Shown: one piece after another, positions 35,057 through 45,689 of the stretch
How the letters are laid out: every line of letters starts with the position of its first letter
Position numbering within the stretch: the first letter of the stretch is position 1
NCBI GenBank assembly: GCA_030157545.1
Contig: JAOAUN010000042.1
Coordinates: 1 to 47,328, forward strand
DNA length: 47,328 bases
DNA from: Burkholderiaceae bacterium
GTDB lineage: Bacteria > Pseudomonadota > Gammaproteobacteria > Burkholderiales > Burkholderiaceae_D
Reading direction: 5' to 3'
Position numbers and translations under genes: made by a program
Notes under the pieces: generated by a model
Database searches by the model: none
Told to the model about the DNA's origin: nothing
What the model saw: the letters and a program-made list of their open reading frames with translations, nothing else

Positions 35057-36067
35057 ATGTTCAGTTACCGTCACGCTTTCCACGCTGGCAATCACGCCGA
35101 TGTGTTGAAACACACTGTGCTGTTGCAGCTTCTTGAGTACTTCAATCAAAAAGAGACTGCCTACACTGTCATCGATACCCATGCGGGTGCCGGCGTCTAT
35201 ATGCTTGATGGCGAATTCGCCACCAAGAGCATGGAATCCGATTCGGGCATCGCCAAGCTGTGGGACCGTACCGACTTGCCGCCGGCAGTCGCCGAGTACG
35301 TCAATCTCATCAAGAGCATGAATCCCAGCGGCAGAATGCGCTTTTACCCGGGATCGCCGTTCTGCGCCGAGAAGACCATGCGCGAACAAGACCGCTTGCG
35401 TCTGTTCGAGATGCACTCGACTGAAATCAAACTCCTTGAAGAAAACTTCCGCAAACTCGAAGCGCACGCAGCAGCACAGGGACAGCGCGCCACCGTGCGC
35501 GGCAAGCGCGTGATGGTCTATCGTGCCGACGGCTTTGCCGGCGTCAAGGCCTTGCTGCCGCCGCCGTCGCGCCGCGGGCTGGTGCTGATCGACCCATCGT
35601 ATGAAGACAAGGATGACTACCGCAAAGTCAAAGTCGCCATTGAAGATTCATTAACCCGTTTCCCAAGTGGCACCTACGCAGTCTGGTACCCCGTCCTTGG
35701 CCGGCTCGATTCGCAGCAGCTGCCGGAACGTTTAAAGCGCCTGGCTGGCACCGACTGGCTTAACGTCACGCTGTGCGTCGGCAGTCCGCAAGACGAAGGC
35801 ATGGGCTTGCATAGCAGCGGCATGTTCATTGTTAATCCGCCTTGGACCCTGAAGGCCACGCTGCAGCAAGTCATGCCATGGTTGGTGACCGCGCTCGGTC
35901 GTGATAGTGGCGCCCACTTCACGCTGCAAGTTGGTGGCGAAACTGCAGCACCTGTGCCACTCAGGGAAGGCGCAACGGCAGTCAGGGAGCGCGTCGCCGC
36001 AGCCCTTAATCGCAAGACTGCGCCTAAGTCTGGACCGAAGCCCGCAGCTAGAGGACGCGGCAAGTGA
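35057..36067 (+). CDS. rlmJ: 23S rRNA (adenine-2030-N6)-methyltransferase RlmJ
   Basis: 336 residues. The N-terminus MFSYRHAFHAGNHADVLKHT is the family signature, followed by the SAM motif VIDTHAGAGVY. The catalytic IDPSYEDKDDYRKV contains the DPPY-type DPSY motif. Compared with E. coli RlmJ (about 280 residues) there is a C-terminal extension ending in a basic Lys/Pro/Arg tail (APKSGPKPAARGRGK). The stop overlaps the greB GTG. Confidence 0.95.
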   Translation: MFSYRHAFHAGNHADVLKHTVLLQLLEYFNQKETAYTVIDTHAGAGVYMLDGEFATKSMESDSGIAKLWDRTDLPPAVAEYVNLIKSMNPSGRMRFYPGSPFCAEKTMREQDRLRLFEMHSTEIKLLEENFRKLEAHAAAQGQRATVRGKRVMVYRADGFAGVKALLPPPSRRGLVLIDPSYEDKDDYRKVKVAIEDSLTRFPSGTYAVWYPVLGRLDSQQLPERLKRLAGTDWLNVTLCVGSPQDEGMGLHSSGMFIVNPPWTLKATLQQVMPWLVTALGRDSGAHFTLQVGGETAAPVPLREGATAVRERVAAALNRKTAPKSGPKPAARGRGK

Positions 36068-36618
36068 ACAAAGCCTTCGTCAAGGAAACGACTGACGATG
36101 ACGACGACGAAAACAGTCTGCCGGAGATACCGGCTGGCGCAAAGAATTACATCACACCGCAAGGTTACCAGCGCATACGCGAAGAACTGCTGCAACTGAT
36201 CGATGTCGACCGCCCCGAAGTCGTCAGGATCGTACACTGGGCCGCCTCCAATGGTGACCGCTCCGAAAATGGCGACTACATCTACGGCAAGCGACGGCTG
36301 CGCGAGATAGATCGTCGCATCCGCTTTCTGACCAAGCGCATGGATCTCGCTGCCATCGTTGACCCGACCGTTCACCATGGCAGCGACCAGATATTTTTCG
36401 GCGCAACGGTCCGCTATCGTAACGCCGCCGGCGCAGAGCACATTGTCACCATCGTAGGCATTGACGAACTCGATCCTCTGCACGGAAAAATCAGCTGGGT
36501 TTCACCAGTGGCCCGTGCACTGACCAAGGCCGTGGAGGGTGACAGCGTCATGCTTGCGACCCCGGGCGGGAATGAAGAACTCGAAATCTTATCTGTAAGC
36601 TATCCGTCACCTGCATGA
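36064..36618 (+). CDS. greB: Transcription elongation factor GreB
   Basis: 184 residues from a GTG that overlaps the rlmJ stop (GTGA). GreB makes stalled RNA polymerase cleave the nascent RNA. Motifs: YITPQGYQRIREELLQLID, the coiled-coil tip around NGDRSENGDYIYGKRRLREI with the acidic residues that enter the polymerase channel, and the FKBP-like C-terminal domain (KISWVSPVARALTKAVEGDS). The N-terminal 25 residues are an acidic extension (TTDDDDDENS) not present in E. coli GreB. Confidence 0.95.
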   Translation: MNKAFVKETTDDDDDENSLPEIPAGAKNYITPQGYQRIREELLQLIDVDRPEVVRIVHWAASNGDRSENGDYIYGKRRLREIDRRIRFLTKRMDLAAIVDPTVHHGSDQIFFGATVRYRNAAGAEHIVTIVGIDELDPLHGKISWVSPVARALTKAVEGDSVMLATPGGNEELEILSVSYPSPA

Positions 36619-36663
36619 CGTAAAATGAATGCATCCTAGTAATCAGTAAAATCCGTTATTCGC

Positions 36664-37998
36664 ATGCCTATCGTCTATCCCACCCTGAATCATCCGCTAC
36701 GTGTGCCGCTGGCCGCAGAAATCCACTCGCGTCCGCCGATGACGCTGGACGCACCCGAGCGTATTACGCATCTGGCGATCTACGGCCGCAATGACATTCA
36801 TGCCACGAGTGACAACGCCGCCCTGCAGCTGCAATTGCTTGCAGCCTTGTGTACGCATTTCGGTGTAACGGCACCAGCCAGTGAAGCCAAATATTTTTTC
36901 CATGACTTTGGTCGTTTTCGTCTGAAGTGGGAATGCCATACTGAATTTGCCAGCTATACCTTCGTCGCCGGCAATAAGTCCGTGCCGGTCAGCGGGGCAT
37001 TGTTCAAACAGATGCCGCTTTCAGACTTGCCTGAAGAATGGTTGCTCAGCCTGCGCGGCATGGTCATGGGCGCTTCGCATGTTGTTCTCGAACGTTCGAC
37101 AGCCACACCGGAAGAGGCCGCCGTGCAAATGCGCGAACAATTCGAAGGCAATGCCATTGTTGGATGCGAAGCCTCGCAAGCTGCGCAGGTCTGGACCGAT
37201 TTTCTGATTCATGCTGACGGCTTCAGTCGTTTTGTCGTGCGCGACCACGGTCTGCACGGGCAGCAGGCCGGTCGACTGGTCCAGCGCATGCTCGAAATCG
37301 AAACCTATCGCACGATGGCTTTGCTCGGTCTGCCGCCAGCGCAGCGCGCCAACCCTGCTTTAAATGCGATAGAAGGCGAGCTGGCGACTTTAACGGCTGC
37401 AATGGTGGATGTGGACAAGCCGGAGCGCCAAAGAAGCGCTGATGGCGATCAGACCCTTCTGCAAAAGATCACTGCGCTGGCGGCAAGACTTGAGCGCCTG
37501 ACACTCGACAACAGCTATCGATTCTCTGCATCGCAGGCGTATTTCAGGCTGGTGCATGCACGGATTGAAGAGCTGCGAGAGCGCCGTATCGAAGGTATCC
37601 CGACCGTTGCAGAATTCATGGACCGGCGGCTGACGCCGGCAATGAATACCTGCGCGGCAGTCGCGCGCCGGCAGGAAGTGCTGGCCGAACGTATCGCCAA
37701 CACCAACTCCCTGTTGCGCACGCGCGTAGGTATCGTGCAGGAGCGACAGAACAGCAAGATTCTTGAATCAATGAATAACCGTGCCGCACAGCAGTTGCTG
37801 CTGCAACAATCAGTGGAAGGTTTGTCAGTGGCGGCGATTACCTACTACGTGGCGGGACTATTGAGTTACGTTGGTAAAGGCGCAAAGGCAGCTGGCATAC
37901 ACCTGGATGTGGAACTGACCACAGGCCTGATGATCCCGGGGATTGCATTACTGGTGTGGCTTGGATTAAAGCGGCTACACAAGAGCGTCAAGCATTAG
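36664..37998 (+). CDS. DUF3422 family membrane protein
   Basis: 444 residues. The N-terminal HPLRVPLAAEIHSRPPM and FHDFGRFRLKWECHTEFASY are, as I recall, characteristic of the DUF3422 family of proteobacteria. A long soluble, partly coiled-coil domain is followed by two C-terminal membrane helices (SVAAITYYVAGLLSYVGKGA and LMIPGIALLVWLGLKRL), so the bulk faces the cytoplasm. Function unknown. It begins 45 bases after greB and may be cotranscribed. Confidence 0.85.
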   Translation: MPIVYPTLNHPLRVPLAAEIHSRPPMTLDAPERITHLAIYGRNDIHATSDNAALQLQLLAALCTHFGVTAPASEAKYFFHDFGRFRLKWECHTEFASYTFVAGNKSVPVSGALFKQMPLSDLPEEWLLSLRGMVMGASHVVLERSTATPEEAAVQMREQFEGNAIVGCEASQAAQVWTDFLIHADGFSRFVVRDHGLHGQQAGRLVQRMLEIETYRTMALLGLPPAQRANPALNAIEGELATLTAAMVDVDKPERQRSADGDQTLLQKITALAARLERLTLDNSYRFSASQAYFRLVHARIEELRERRIEGIPTVAEFMDRRLTPAMNTCAAVARRQEVLAERIANTNSLLRTRVGIVQERQNSKILESMNNRAAQQLLLQQSVEGLSVAAITYYVAGLLSYVGKGAKAAGIHLDVELTTGLMIPGIALLVWLGLKRLHKSVKH

Positions 37999-38240
37999 CC
38001 TGACCTGTTAGGCGCATGAGCTTTGGAGCGAGTCACTCGGGCCACTGCTGTGCGTGCCGTGGTTTACTTAACTTGCTTCGCTGGCGGAATCCATACCCGT
38101 TTGCATAATAAACAGGCGCGCCCCGTCGGTTCCAATCTTATTTCCGGTAAAGACCGGACTTTGTAATGCATCTCTCACAGAAAGTCGCTTGCCGGGTTCG
38201 TATGCATCAGGCCGGGGTTCAGGGATAGGTGTTAAAGAGT
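37999..38240. other. Intergenic region between DUF3422 and spoT ends
   Basis: Convergent gap of about 240 bases with no clear gene and no clear terminator. On the minus strand an ATG-less frame continues past the spoT stop and codes for LSVRDALQSPVFTGNKIGTD, then ARLFIMQTGMDSASEAS, before a stop near 38066. It may be a relic or chance; I do not call it a gene. Confidence 0.4.
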
Positions 38241-40493
38241 TTAACTGCGCTCGCGCAGAATGCGAGCTACACCTGCGACACTGCGGACATTGCGCATCAA
38301 GCGCGCCAGGTGCACGCGACCTTCTACCTGAACCGTAAAGCGCAATTCAGTCAGCGATTCTGCATGTCCATCATCCATACCGACATGAACAATATTTGCA
38401 TCCGATTCACCGATTTCGGCAGCCACGCGCGCCAGTACGCCTTTTTCATCCCGTACCAGGATACGGATGCGGCACTCAAAGCGTCGATGAAGTTCGGTGT
38501 TCCAGTTAACGTCAATCCAGCGTCCTGGCTCTTTGACGCGCATGCGTTTGGCTGTCTCGCATTCAGCCGTATGAACCAATAAAGATTGGTCGCGCCGCAA
38601 GTGCCCGATCATCGTATCTCCCGGTATCGGCAAACAGCATGACGCCAGCTGTACGGATGAGGGTTCGTTGCCGCTGATGGCAACCGGGTCAATTTTTGCC
38701 TCGATTGGGCGATCTGACAAGCTAGCGTTATTGTTGAGTGCTTCCATCAAGCCCAGGATATGACGCGCGACCAGAACCGCGAGACGTTTGCCCACACCTA
38801 TGTCGGCACACAATTCTTCCATCGACCTGGCGCTGGTTTCATTGACTAATCGCTCAGCGATCGCCGACGGGATTTCTGCTTCCAGGTTCAGCGCAACCAG
38901 CGCTTGCTCCAGCAGCATGCGTCCCAGTTCTATCGCATCATCAGGGTTTATAGTGCGAAGGTGATGCCGTATTGCCGAGCGTGCCTTGCCAGTTCGTACA
39001 AAGCCCAGCCAGTTCGGTGTAGGCCTGGCGTCGTCGGATACATCGATCTCGACGATATCGCCATTGCGCAATTCGGTCTTCAGAACGGCGCTTTCGTGGT
39101 TGATACGTGCCGACACTGCATGGTCACCAATATCGGTGTGAATGGTGTAGGCAAAATCGAGTGCGGTCGCACCACGTGGCAAGGCAATGATGGTCGACTT
39201 CGGCGTGAACACATACACCGAATCCGGGAACAGATCAATTTTTACGTGCTCAAGGAATTCTGCCGAATCGCCGGTCTGGTTCTGTATGTCGAGCAGCGAC
39301 TGCAGCCACGCATGCGTGCGCTGCTGCAGGTCGGTCAAGACACCGTCATCGTTTTTATAGAGCCAGTGCGCAGCGACACCAGACTCGGCCACGTGATGCA
39401 TGTCTTCAGTGCGAATCTGGAATTCTACCGGCGTGCCATAGGGACCAATCAGCGTCGTATGCAATGACTGGTAGCCATTCAGTTTCGGAATGGCGATGTA
39501 GTCCTTGAATTTGCCCGGCATAGGCTTGAACAGCGCATGCAGCGCACCAAGCGCCACATAACAGTTCGGAAAATTATTGACGACGACCCTAAAGCCGTAA
39601 ACGTCCAGCACCTGCGAAAAACTCAAGTGCTTGTTGCGCATCTTGCGATAGATGCCGTACAAGGTTTTTTCGCGTCCGTACACTTCAGCGTCTATACCGG
39701 CACCGGCCAGCGCCAGATTGACCGAATCCATGATCTTGCTGACTACTTCACGCCGGTTGCCGCGTGCAGCGCGAACTGCTTTGGAAAGCGTGCGGTAACG
39801 CACCGGATAAATATGCGAGAACGCCAGGTCCTGCAATTCTCTGTAAATATTGTTGAGGCCGAGCCGATGCGCAATCGGTACATAGACTTCCATCGTCTCG
39901 CGTGCAATGCGGCGGCGCTTATCAGCGGCCATTGCATCGAGCGTGCGCATATTGTGCAACCGATCGGCCAGCTTGACGAGAATGACGCGTACATCGCGCG
40001 CCATTGCCAGCAGCATCTTGCGGAAATTTTCTGCCTGCTGTTCGATCTGGCTCTGGAATTCAATCTTCTCCAGCTTCGACAGGCCATCGACGAGTGAGGC
40101 GACCGGCGCACCGAAGCGCTCGATCAATTCATCTTTTTTAACATCCTGATCTTCCATCACATCATGCAGCAGCGCTGCCATGATCGCCTGCGCATCCAGC
40201 TTCCACTCCGCACAAATCTCGGCGACCGCTATCGGATGAGATATATAAGGCTCGCCTGATTTCCTGACCTGACCCAGATGCATCTCATCCGAGAAGCGAT
40301 ACGCTTCTTTGATCTTCTTGAGCTCGGAAGGCGTCAGGTATTCAGCAAGCCGGGTGGTGAGCTGAGTAATGGACGCAACACTCACCGCATGCGGTGAGCC
40401 AGGTTCTGTTTCAGATTTGGTAGTAGAGGACGAACGTGGGGCAGACTTCCGCTTGGCGGGAGTGGTTGGGGTGTCATTCGATATCGGGTTCAT
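38241..40493 (-). CDS. spoT: Bifunctional (p)ppGpp synthetase/hydrolase SpoT/Rel
   Basis: 750 residues. Order of domains: HD hydrolase (HPIAVAEICAEWKLDAQAIM, ALLHDVMED with the HD pair; LVKLADRLHNMRTLDAM), synthetase (GREKTLYGIYRKMRNKHLSF, VYGFRVVVNNFPNCYVALG, YQSLHTTLIGPYG), TGS (VYVFTPKSTIIALPRGATAL), and a C-terminal ACT domain. The intact HD residues point to a hydrolase-competent SpoT and not RelA. It makes and degrades the stringent-response alarmone. Last gene of the yicC-gmk-rpoZ-spoT unit, which is widely conserved. A Ser/Thr/Pro-rich N-terminal extension of about 40 residues is present. Confidence 0.97.
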   Translation of the reverse strand: MNPISNDTPTTPAKRKSAPRSSSTTKSETEPGSPHAVSVASITQLTTRLAEYLTPSELKKIKEAYRFSDEMHLGQVRKSGEPYISHPIAVAEICAEWKLDAQAIMAALLHDVMEDQDVKKDELIERFGAPVASLVDGLSKLEKIEFQSQIEQQAENFRKMLLAMARDVRVILVKLADRLHNMRTLDAMAADKRRRIARETMEVYVPIAHRLGLNNIYRELQDLAFSHIYPVRYRTLSKAVRAARGNRREVVSKIMDSVNLALAGAGIDAEVYGREKTLYGIYRKMRNKHLSFSQVLDVYGFRVVVNNFPNCYVALGALHALFKPMPGKFKDYIAIPKLNGYQSLHTTLIGPYGTPVEFQIRTEDMHHVAESGVAAHWLYKNDDGVLTDLQQRTHAWLQSLLDIQNQTGDSAEFLEHVKIDLFPDSVYVFTPKSTIIALPRGATALDFAYTIHTDIGDHAVSARINHESAVLKTELRNGDIVEIDVSDDARPTPNWLGFVRTGKARSAIRHHLRTINPDDAIELGRMLLEQALVALNLEAEIPSAIAERLVNETSARSMEELCADIGVGKRLAVLVARHILGLMEALNNNASLSDRPIEAKIDPVAISGNEPSSVQLASCCLPIPGDTMIGHLRRDQSLLVHTAECETAKRMRVKEPGRWIDVNWNTELHRRFECRIRILVRDEKGVLARVAAEIGESDANIVHVGMDDGHAESLTELRFTVQVEGRVHLARLMRNVRSVAGVARILRERS

Positions 40494-40546
40494 GACGAGC
40501 TAGCCGCCCCATGGAAGGGTAAAACGCGATACTAAAACTAGAAAAA

Positions 40547-40750
40547 TTAGCCTGGTACTTTTTTCAGCATTTCGATACCGACATGACCGGCAGCGATTTC
40601 GCGCAGTGCAACGACAGTAGCTTTGTCATCAGCAATAACTTTCGGCGCATGACCTTGCAGCAGTTGACGTGCACGATAGGTTGCAGCCAGCGTCAGCTGA
40701 AAGCGGTTTGGAATGCGTTTGAGACAGTCTTCGACAGTAATGCGGGCCAT
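40547..40750 (-). CDS. rpoZ: RNA polymerase omega subunit
   Basis: 67 residues. [20 protein letters not shown], then [13 protein letters not shown] and [13 protein letters not shown], are family hallmarks. Omega helps assemble beta-prime and is part of the ppGpp site on RNA polymerase, matching its place beside spoT. Gap of 20 bases from gmk and 53 bases to spoT. Confidence 0.97.
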   Translation of the reverse strand: MARITVEDCLKRIPNRFQLTLAATYRARQLLQGHAPKVIADDKATVVALREIAAGHVGIEMLKKVPG

Positions 40751-40770
40751 TTGATCTCCTGAAAACGGAT

Positions 40771-41415
40771 CTAGTACAAATTTGCATGAATGCCCAGTTG
40801 GGCAAAAAGAGAAGGATTGCGTGCGGCCTGTTGCAGGAACCTGCAGCGGGTTGCTTTGACTATTGCAGCTAGTTGGGACAAAGCAGTCGCGAAATCTTGG
40901 TTGATAATAACATACTCGAACTCGGTCGCATGAGCGATCTCCCCACCCGCGGCCAGCAAGCGGCGCGCGATCACTTCGGGTTCATCTTGTCCGCGTTTTT
41001 CCAGCCGGTCTTTCAATGCAAGGATAGAAGGCGGCAAGATAAAAATGCCGACTGCCTGCGGAAATTGCTTGCGCACCTGCTGCGCACCTTGCCAGTCAAT
41101 TTCAAGCAGAACATCATTGCCTTGCCGCGTCTGCTCTTCAATGGCGATTCGCGACGTACCGTAGTAATTGCCATGCACTTCGGCAGACTCCAGAAACTCG
41201 CCCTTGGCACGACGCTCCAGAAAATCTGCTTCGCTGGCGAAAAAATATTCGCGGCCATGCTCTTCACCCGGACGCGGTGCGCGTGTCGTGTAAGAGATCG
41301 ATAATTTAATGCCCGGCTCCTGCGCCAGCAGCGCATTCACCATAGACGACTTGCCGGCACCGGATGGCGCTGCCACAACAAACAAACTGCCGGAAGGGGA
41401 AGGGGGCGTAAGCAT
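40771..41415 (-). CDS. gmk: Guanylate kinase
   Basis: 214 residues. Phosphorylates GMP to GDP. P-loop [17 protein letters not shown] near residues 14-30, then [20 protein letters not shown] for GMP binding and [18 protein letters not shown]. The lid region and C-terminal [20 protein letters not shown] are normal. 13 bases after yicC. Confidence 0.97.
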   Translation of the reverse strand: MLTPPSPSGSLFVVAAPSGAGKSSMVNALLAQEPGIKLSISYTTRAPRPGEEHGREYFFASEADFLERRAKGEFLESAEVHGNYYGTSRIAIEEQTRQGNDVLLEIDWQGAQQVRKQFPQAVGIFILPPSILALKDRLEKRGQDEPEVIARRLLAAGGEIAHATEFEYVIINQDFATALSQLAAIVKATRCRFLQQAARNPSLFAQLGIHANLY

Positions 41416-41428
41416 TGTTGAGTGCTCC

Positions 41429-42343
41429 TTATTCCAGATTTTGAACTTGCTCGCGCATCTGCTCGATCAGTAGCTTCATCTGCATGGCTGCATCCGACAG
41501 TTCCTTGACCGCCGCTTTCGAGCCTACCGTGTTGGCTTCGCGGTTCAGCTCCTGCATCATGAAGTCGAGACGCTTGCCGACTTGCCCGCCCTTTTTGATG
41601 ATCGTGCGCGTTTCTTTCAAATGCCCCGAGAGGCGGGTCAGTTCTTCAGCGATATCAATGCGTATGCCGTAGAGCGTTACTTCCTGCCGTATGCGGTCTT
41701 GCGCTTCTTCTTTCGAAATCGTTGGTGCCGCATTCGCGGCAGTACCCAATGCCAGTCCCAGTGCTTCCTGCATGCGTTCGGTAGCTTTTTGGTGAAAAGC
41801 TGCCACTGCCTGCGGCACCAGCGGCGTTATACGGTCAACGATCTGCTCCAGATCGCCAATGCGTGCCAGCAGCATGGTCTCGAGCACGGTACCTTCGCGG
41901 CTACGCGACTCGACAAATGCGTCAAGCGTTGCCGCCAGCGTAGCTTGCACATCGGCTTGCAAAGACTCCTGACTGATTTCACTCTCGGCCAGCACACCGG
42001 GCCAGCGCAACAAATCACTGATGCTTAAAGGACGCGCATCGGGAAACTGCACTTGCAATTTTTGCTGCAAGCTCGCCAAAGAAGACAGCAGCGCGTCGTT
42101 TGTTGCCAACGTGCTGTCTCCTTGCGCCTTGCGGCCGAAAGACAAGCGGCATTCCACTTTGCCACGCGCTGTACGGGCCATAATGGCTTCGCGTAATAAA
42201 GGTTCAAGTGACCGAAGGTCGTCATTAATACGAAATTGCAAATCAAGAAAACGTGAATTCACGCTCTTGAGTTCAATGGTCAAGGTGCCGGCGGCGCTTT
42301 CGCGGCTGCTTACGGCATAACCTGTCATGCTGTTGATAGTCAA
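41429..42343 (-). CDS. yicC: YicC-family endoribonuclease
   Basis: 304 residues. Family start [31 protein letters not shown], and the C-terminal signature [20 protein letters not shown] with [16 protein letters not shown]. coli YicC is an endoribonuclease acting on RyhB and other RNAs. A TTG start is used at 42343, with AAGG eight bases upstream; ATG 42328 (MTGYAV) is the alternative. First gene of the operon, divergent from the kinase gene. Confidence 0.93.
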   Translation of the reverse strand: MTINSMTGYAVSSRESAAGTLTIELKSVNSRFLDLQFRINDDLRSLEPLLREAIMARTARGKVECRLSFGRKAQGDSTLATNDALLSSLASLQQKLQVQFPDARPLSISDLLRWPGVLAESEISQESLQADVQATLAATLDAFVESRSREGTVLETMLLARIGDLEQIVDRITPLVPQAVAAFHQKATERMQEALGLALGTAANAAPTISKEEAQDRIRQEVTLYGIRIDIAEELTRLSGHLKETRTIIKKGGQVGKRLDFMMQELNREANTVGSKAAVKELSDAAMQMKLLIEQMREQVQNLE

Positions 42344-42421
42344 AATGGTGGCCTTGTCACAATCTGGATACGAGTCTTTACAAAACAGTAATTAGTCCAC
42401 ACAATCCCGAGCCGGGATCAC

Positions 42422-43381
42422 ATGGAGCTGGGACGAAGGATGGCAGGTCAAAACAATGCACCCTTGCCCGAAGGGCTAGAACTAAGCGGATACCGCATTG
42501 TAAAGAAGATTGCGGTCGGCGGCTTCAGTATCGTCTACCTCGCCGAGGATAGCGATGGTCACGCCGTTGCAATCAAAGAATATTTGCCAGCGGCACTCGC
42601 AACCCGTGAACCGGGTCAACTGCCGCCCAAAGTCGCGCCTGAAAATATCGAGCTCTACCGCATCGGCCTGAAATGCTTCTTTGATGAGGGCCGTGCGCTG
42701 GCCAGCATCGTGCATCCGCATGTGGTGCGCGTCCTGAATTTTTTTCGTGCCCATGACACCGTTTACATAGTGATGGGCTATGAACATGGCCGCTCATTAC
42801 AAGACCATATCGACCGTCGCAGGCTGAAAGGCGACAAACCGCTGGTATCTGAAGTCGCGATCCAACGCATGTTCATGCAAGTCATGGATGCGCTGCGCGA
42901 AGTGCATACCCATAAGCTCCTGCATCTGGATCTGAAGCCCGCCAACATTTACCTGCGCGTCGATGGCACGCCTATCCTGATCGACTTTGGCGCTGCCCGC
43001 CAAACCCTGCATGCCGACCTGAGCCGCCTCTATCCGATGTACACCCCCGGCTTTGCCGCGCCCGAACTGGTCACCAGAAAAGAACTGGGTCCATGGACCG
43101 ACATCTACAGCATAGGCGCCACAATTTTTACCTGCATGGTCGGCGTGCCGCCGCAGTCAGCGAACGAACGACGGGAAGATGACCGCATGGAAGCTTACTT
43201 TGAACAGATGGAAGGCGTTTACTCTTCCGGCCTCATACAACTGATGCGCTGGAGCCTGAAGATGGATCCGCTGCAGCGGCCGCAGAGCGTCTTCGCTCTG
43301 CAAAAATCACTTCGTAAACTGAGCCAAGTCGCGCACGGCCACCCCGGCTTGCTGTCGCGTTTGCGTCGATTGGTGAAATAG
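42422..43381 (+). CDS. Hanks-type serine/threonine protein kinase
   Basis: 319 residues, one kinase domain and no membrane segment, so cytosolic. Glycine loop IAVGGFSIVYLAED, catalytic Lys in HAVAIKEYLPAAL, catalytic loop LHLDLKPANIYL, DFG in PILIDFGAARQTL, and APE-like AAPELVTRKELGPWTDIYS. The residue before the catalytic Asp is Leu and not Arg, making it a non-RD kinase. ATG 42422 and ATG 42440 (MAGQNN) are both possible starts. Two bases separate it from the phosphatase gene, so the two form a kinase-phosphatase switch. Substrates unknown. Confidence 0.93.
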   Translation: MELGRRMAGQNNAPLPEGLELSGYRIVKKIAVGGFSIVYLAEDSDGHAVAIKEYLPAALATREPGQLPPKVAPENIELYRIGLKCFFDEGRALASIVHPHVVRVLNFFRAHDTVYIVMGYEHGRSLQDHIDRRRLKGDKPLVSEVAIQRMFMQVMDALREVHTHKLLHLDLKPANIYLRVDGTPILIDFGAARQTLHADLSRLYPMYTPGFAAPELVTRKELGPWTDIYSIGATIFTCMVGVPPQSANERREDDRMEAYFEQMEGVYSSGLIQLMRWSLKMDPLQRPQSVFALQKSLRKLSQVAHGHPGLLSRLRRLVK

Positions 43382-43383
43382 CA

Positions 43384-44310
43384 ATGCGCTTTTCTGTTTT
43401 TCAAGATAGCCAGATCGGCGCACGTGCGATTAATCAGGATCGCATGGGCTACTGCTACACCAGCGATGCGCTGTTGCTGTTGCTGGCTGATGGCATGGGT
43501 GGGCATCTGCAAGGTGAGGTTGCTGCCGCGCTGGCGCTGCAGACCATGGGCGCGTTGTTTCAGGAGCGTGCACAGCCCGCCATAGCCGACCCTCTGCAAT
43601 TTCTCGACGAGCTGATCTTCGCCTCGCACCATGAACTGCATCGCTATCGTGCAGTCAACCGCTTGCCCGATGCGCCACGCACCACCATTGTCGTATGCCT
43701 GATTCAGCAAGGGCATGCCTGGTGGGCACACTGCGGTGATTCGAGGCTCTACTGGCTGCGCAATGGACAGATACTTGCGCGCACCCGCGACCATTCACAT
43801 GTAGAGCGCCTGATCGCCCAAGGCCGGCTGTCGCCGGCAGAGCGCATGACCCACCCCGACCGCAACAAACTTTTCAACTGCCTCGGCGCGCCCACTCTGC
43901 CGCGCGTGGATAAAGCCGTACCCGTGGCGCTCAAAGCCGGTGACCAGATACTGCTTTGCTCGGACGGCTTGTGGGGGAGTGTGCCTGAACATAAACTGGC
44001 CTATCAGCTCAGCTCTGGCGAACTGGCGAAAGCCTTATCCGCACTGATCAGCTCTGCCGTCGTGGCCGGTGGCAAAACCGGCGATAATGTCACTGCACTG
44101 GCCGTTACCTGGCAAGGCGAAGATTTGGTGTTGGAGAACAAAACCTTGAACACCACCAGCCTGCCCATGGGTAGCGTCGTCACCAGCATTCAGACTGCGG
44201 GCCATGCAGACTTCGATGCTTCAAAGCCAGAGCAGGCTATCGATACCAGCATGATCGACCGCGCCATTGCCGAAATGCGCGTGACGCTGGCTAAAACAGA
44301 ATCTACCTAA
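43384..44310 (+). CDS. PP2C-type serine/threonine protein phosphatase
   Basis: 308 residues. All metal-binding motifs are present: [56 protein letters not shown] and [12 protein letters not shown]. The last 60 residues form a polar tail outside the catalytic domain. It lies two bases after the kinase gene and 14 bases before rph; it probably reverses the partner kinase, as in other bacterial pairs of this type. Confidence 0.94.
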   Translation: MRFSVFQDSQIGARAINQDRMGYCYTSDALLLLLADGMGGHLQGEVAAALALQTMGALFQERAQPAIADPLQFLDELIFASHHELHRYRAVNRLPDAPRTTIVVCLIQQGHAWWAHCGDSRLYWLRNGQILARTRDHSHVERLIAQGRLSPAERMTHPDRNKLFNCLGAPTLPRVDKAVPVALKAGDQILLCSDGLWGSVPEHKLAYQLSSGELAKALSALISSAVVAGGKTGDNVTALAVTWQGEDLVLENKTLNTTSLPMGSVVTSIQTAGHADFDASKPEQAIDTSMIDRAIAEMRVTLAKTEST

Positions 44311-44324
44311 TTAAAGGAATCAGC

Positions 44325-45074
<750 letters not shown>

Positions 45075-45083
45075 AGCAGGTTA

Positions 45084-45689
45084 ATGCACGCCATGACACG
45101 TCCGATCATTCTCGCTTCCAATAACCAAGGCAAGCTGGCCGAGTTCGCGCAACTGCTGACGCCGCTTGGTTTCAGCTTGCGTACGCAAAGCGAACTTGGT
45201 ATTACCGAAGCCGAAGAACCGCATGCGACCTTCGTAGAAAACGCCTTGGCCAAAGCGCGGCATGTGGCCAGAGAGAGCAAGCTTCCGGCGCTGGCTGACG
45301 ACTCCGGCATCTGCGTGCCGGCCCTCGGTGGCGCACCCGGCGTTTTTTCGGCACGCTATGCCGGCGAACCAAAATCGGATGCCGCCAATAATGCCAAACT
45401 CGTCGCCGATCTGGCCGCGCAGACAGATAAATCAGCCTATTACTACTGCGCTCTGGTCTACCTGCGCCATGCTGAGGACCCGCAACCCGTTATTGCCGAA
45501 GGTCGCTGGGAAGGTGAAGTCATCGTTACGCCACGCGGGCAGGGCGGCTTTGGCTACGATGCGCACTTCTGGCTGCCGGCACTTGGCAAGACCGCTGCCG
45601 AACTGACTGCACAAGAAAAAAACCAGCTGTCGCACCGCGGGCAAGCCTTACGAATGTTGGTCACTAAGTTAGTGCCCAAGCTCTCATGA
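45084..45689 (+). CDS. rdgB: dITP/XTP pyrophosphatase (RdgB/Ham1)
   Basis: 201 residues from ATG 45084; ATG 45093 (MTRPIILASNN) is the usual family start. Removes non-canonical purine nucleotides. Motifs: ILASNNQGKLAEFAQLL, ATFVENALAKARHVA, LPALADDSGICVPALGGAPG, SARYAG, GGFGYDAHFWLP and SHRGQALRML. Nine bases after rph; its stop overlaps the hemW start. Confidence 0.96.
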   Translation: MHAMTRPIILASNNQGKLAEFAQLLTPLGFSLRTQSELGITEAEEPHATFVENALAKARHVARESKLPALADDSGICVPALGGAPGVFSARYAGEPKSDAANNAKLVADLAAQTDKSAYYYCALVYLRHAEDPQPVIAEGRWEGEVIVTPRGQGGFGYDAHFWLPALGKTAAELTAQEKNQLSHRGQALRMLVTKLVPKLS

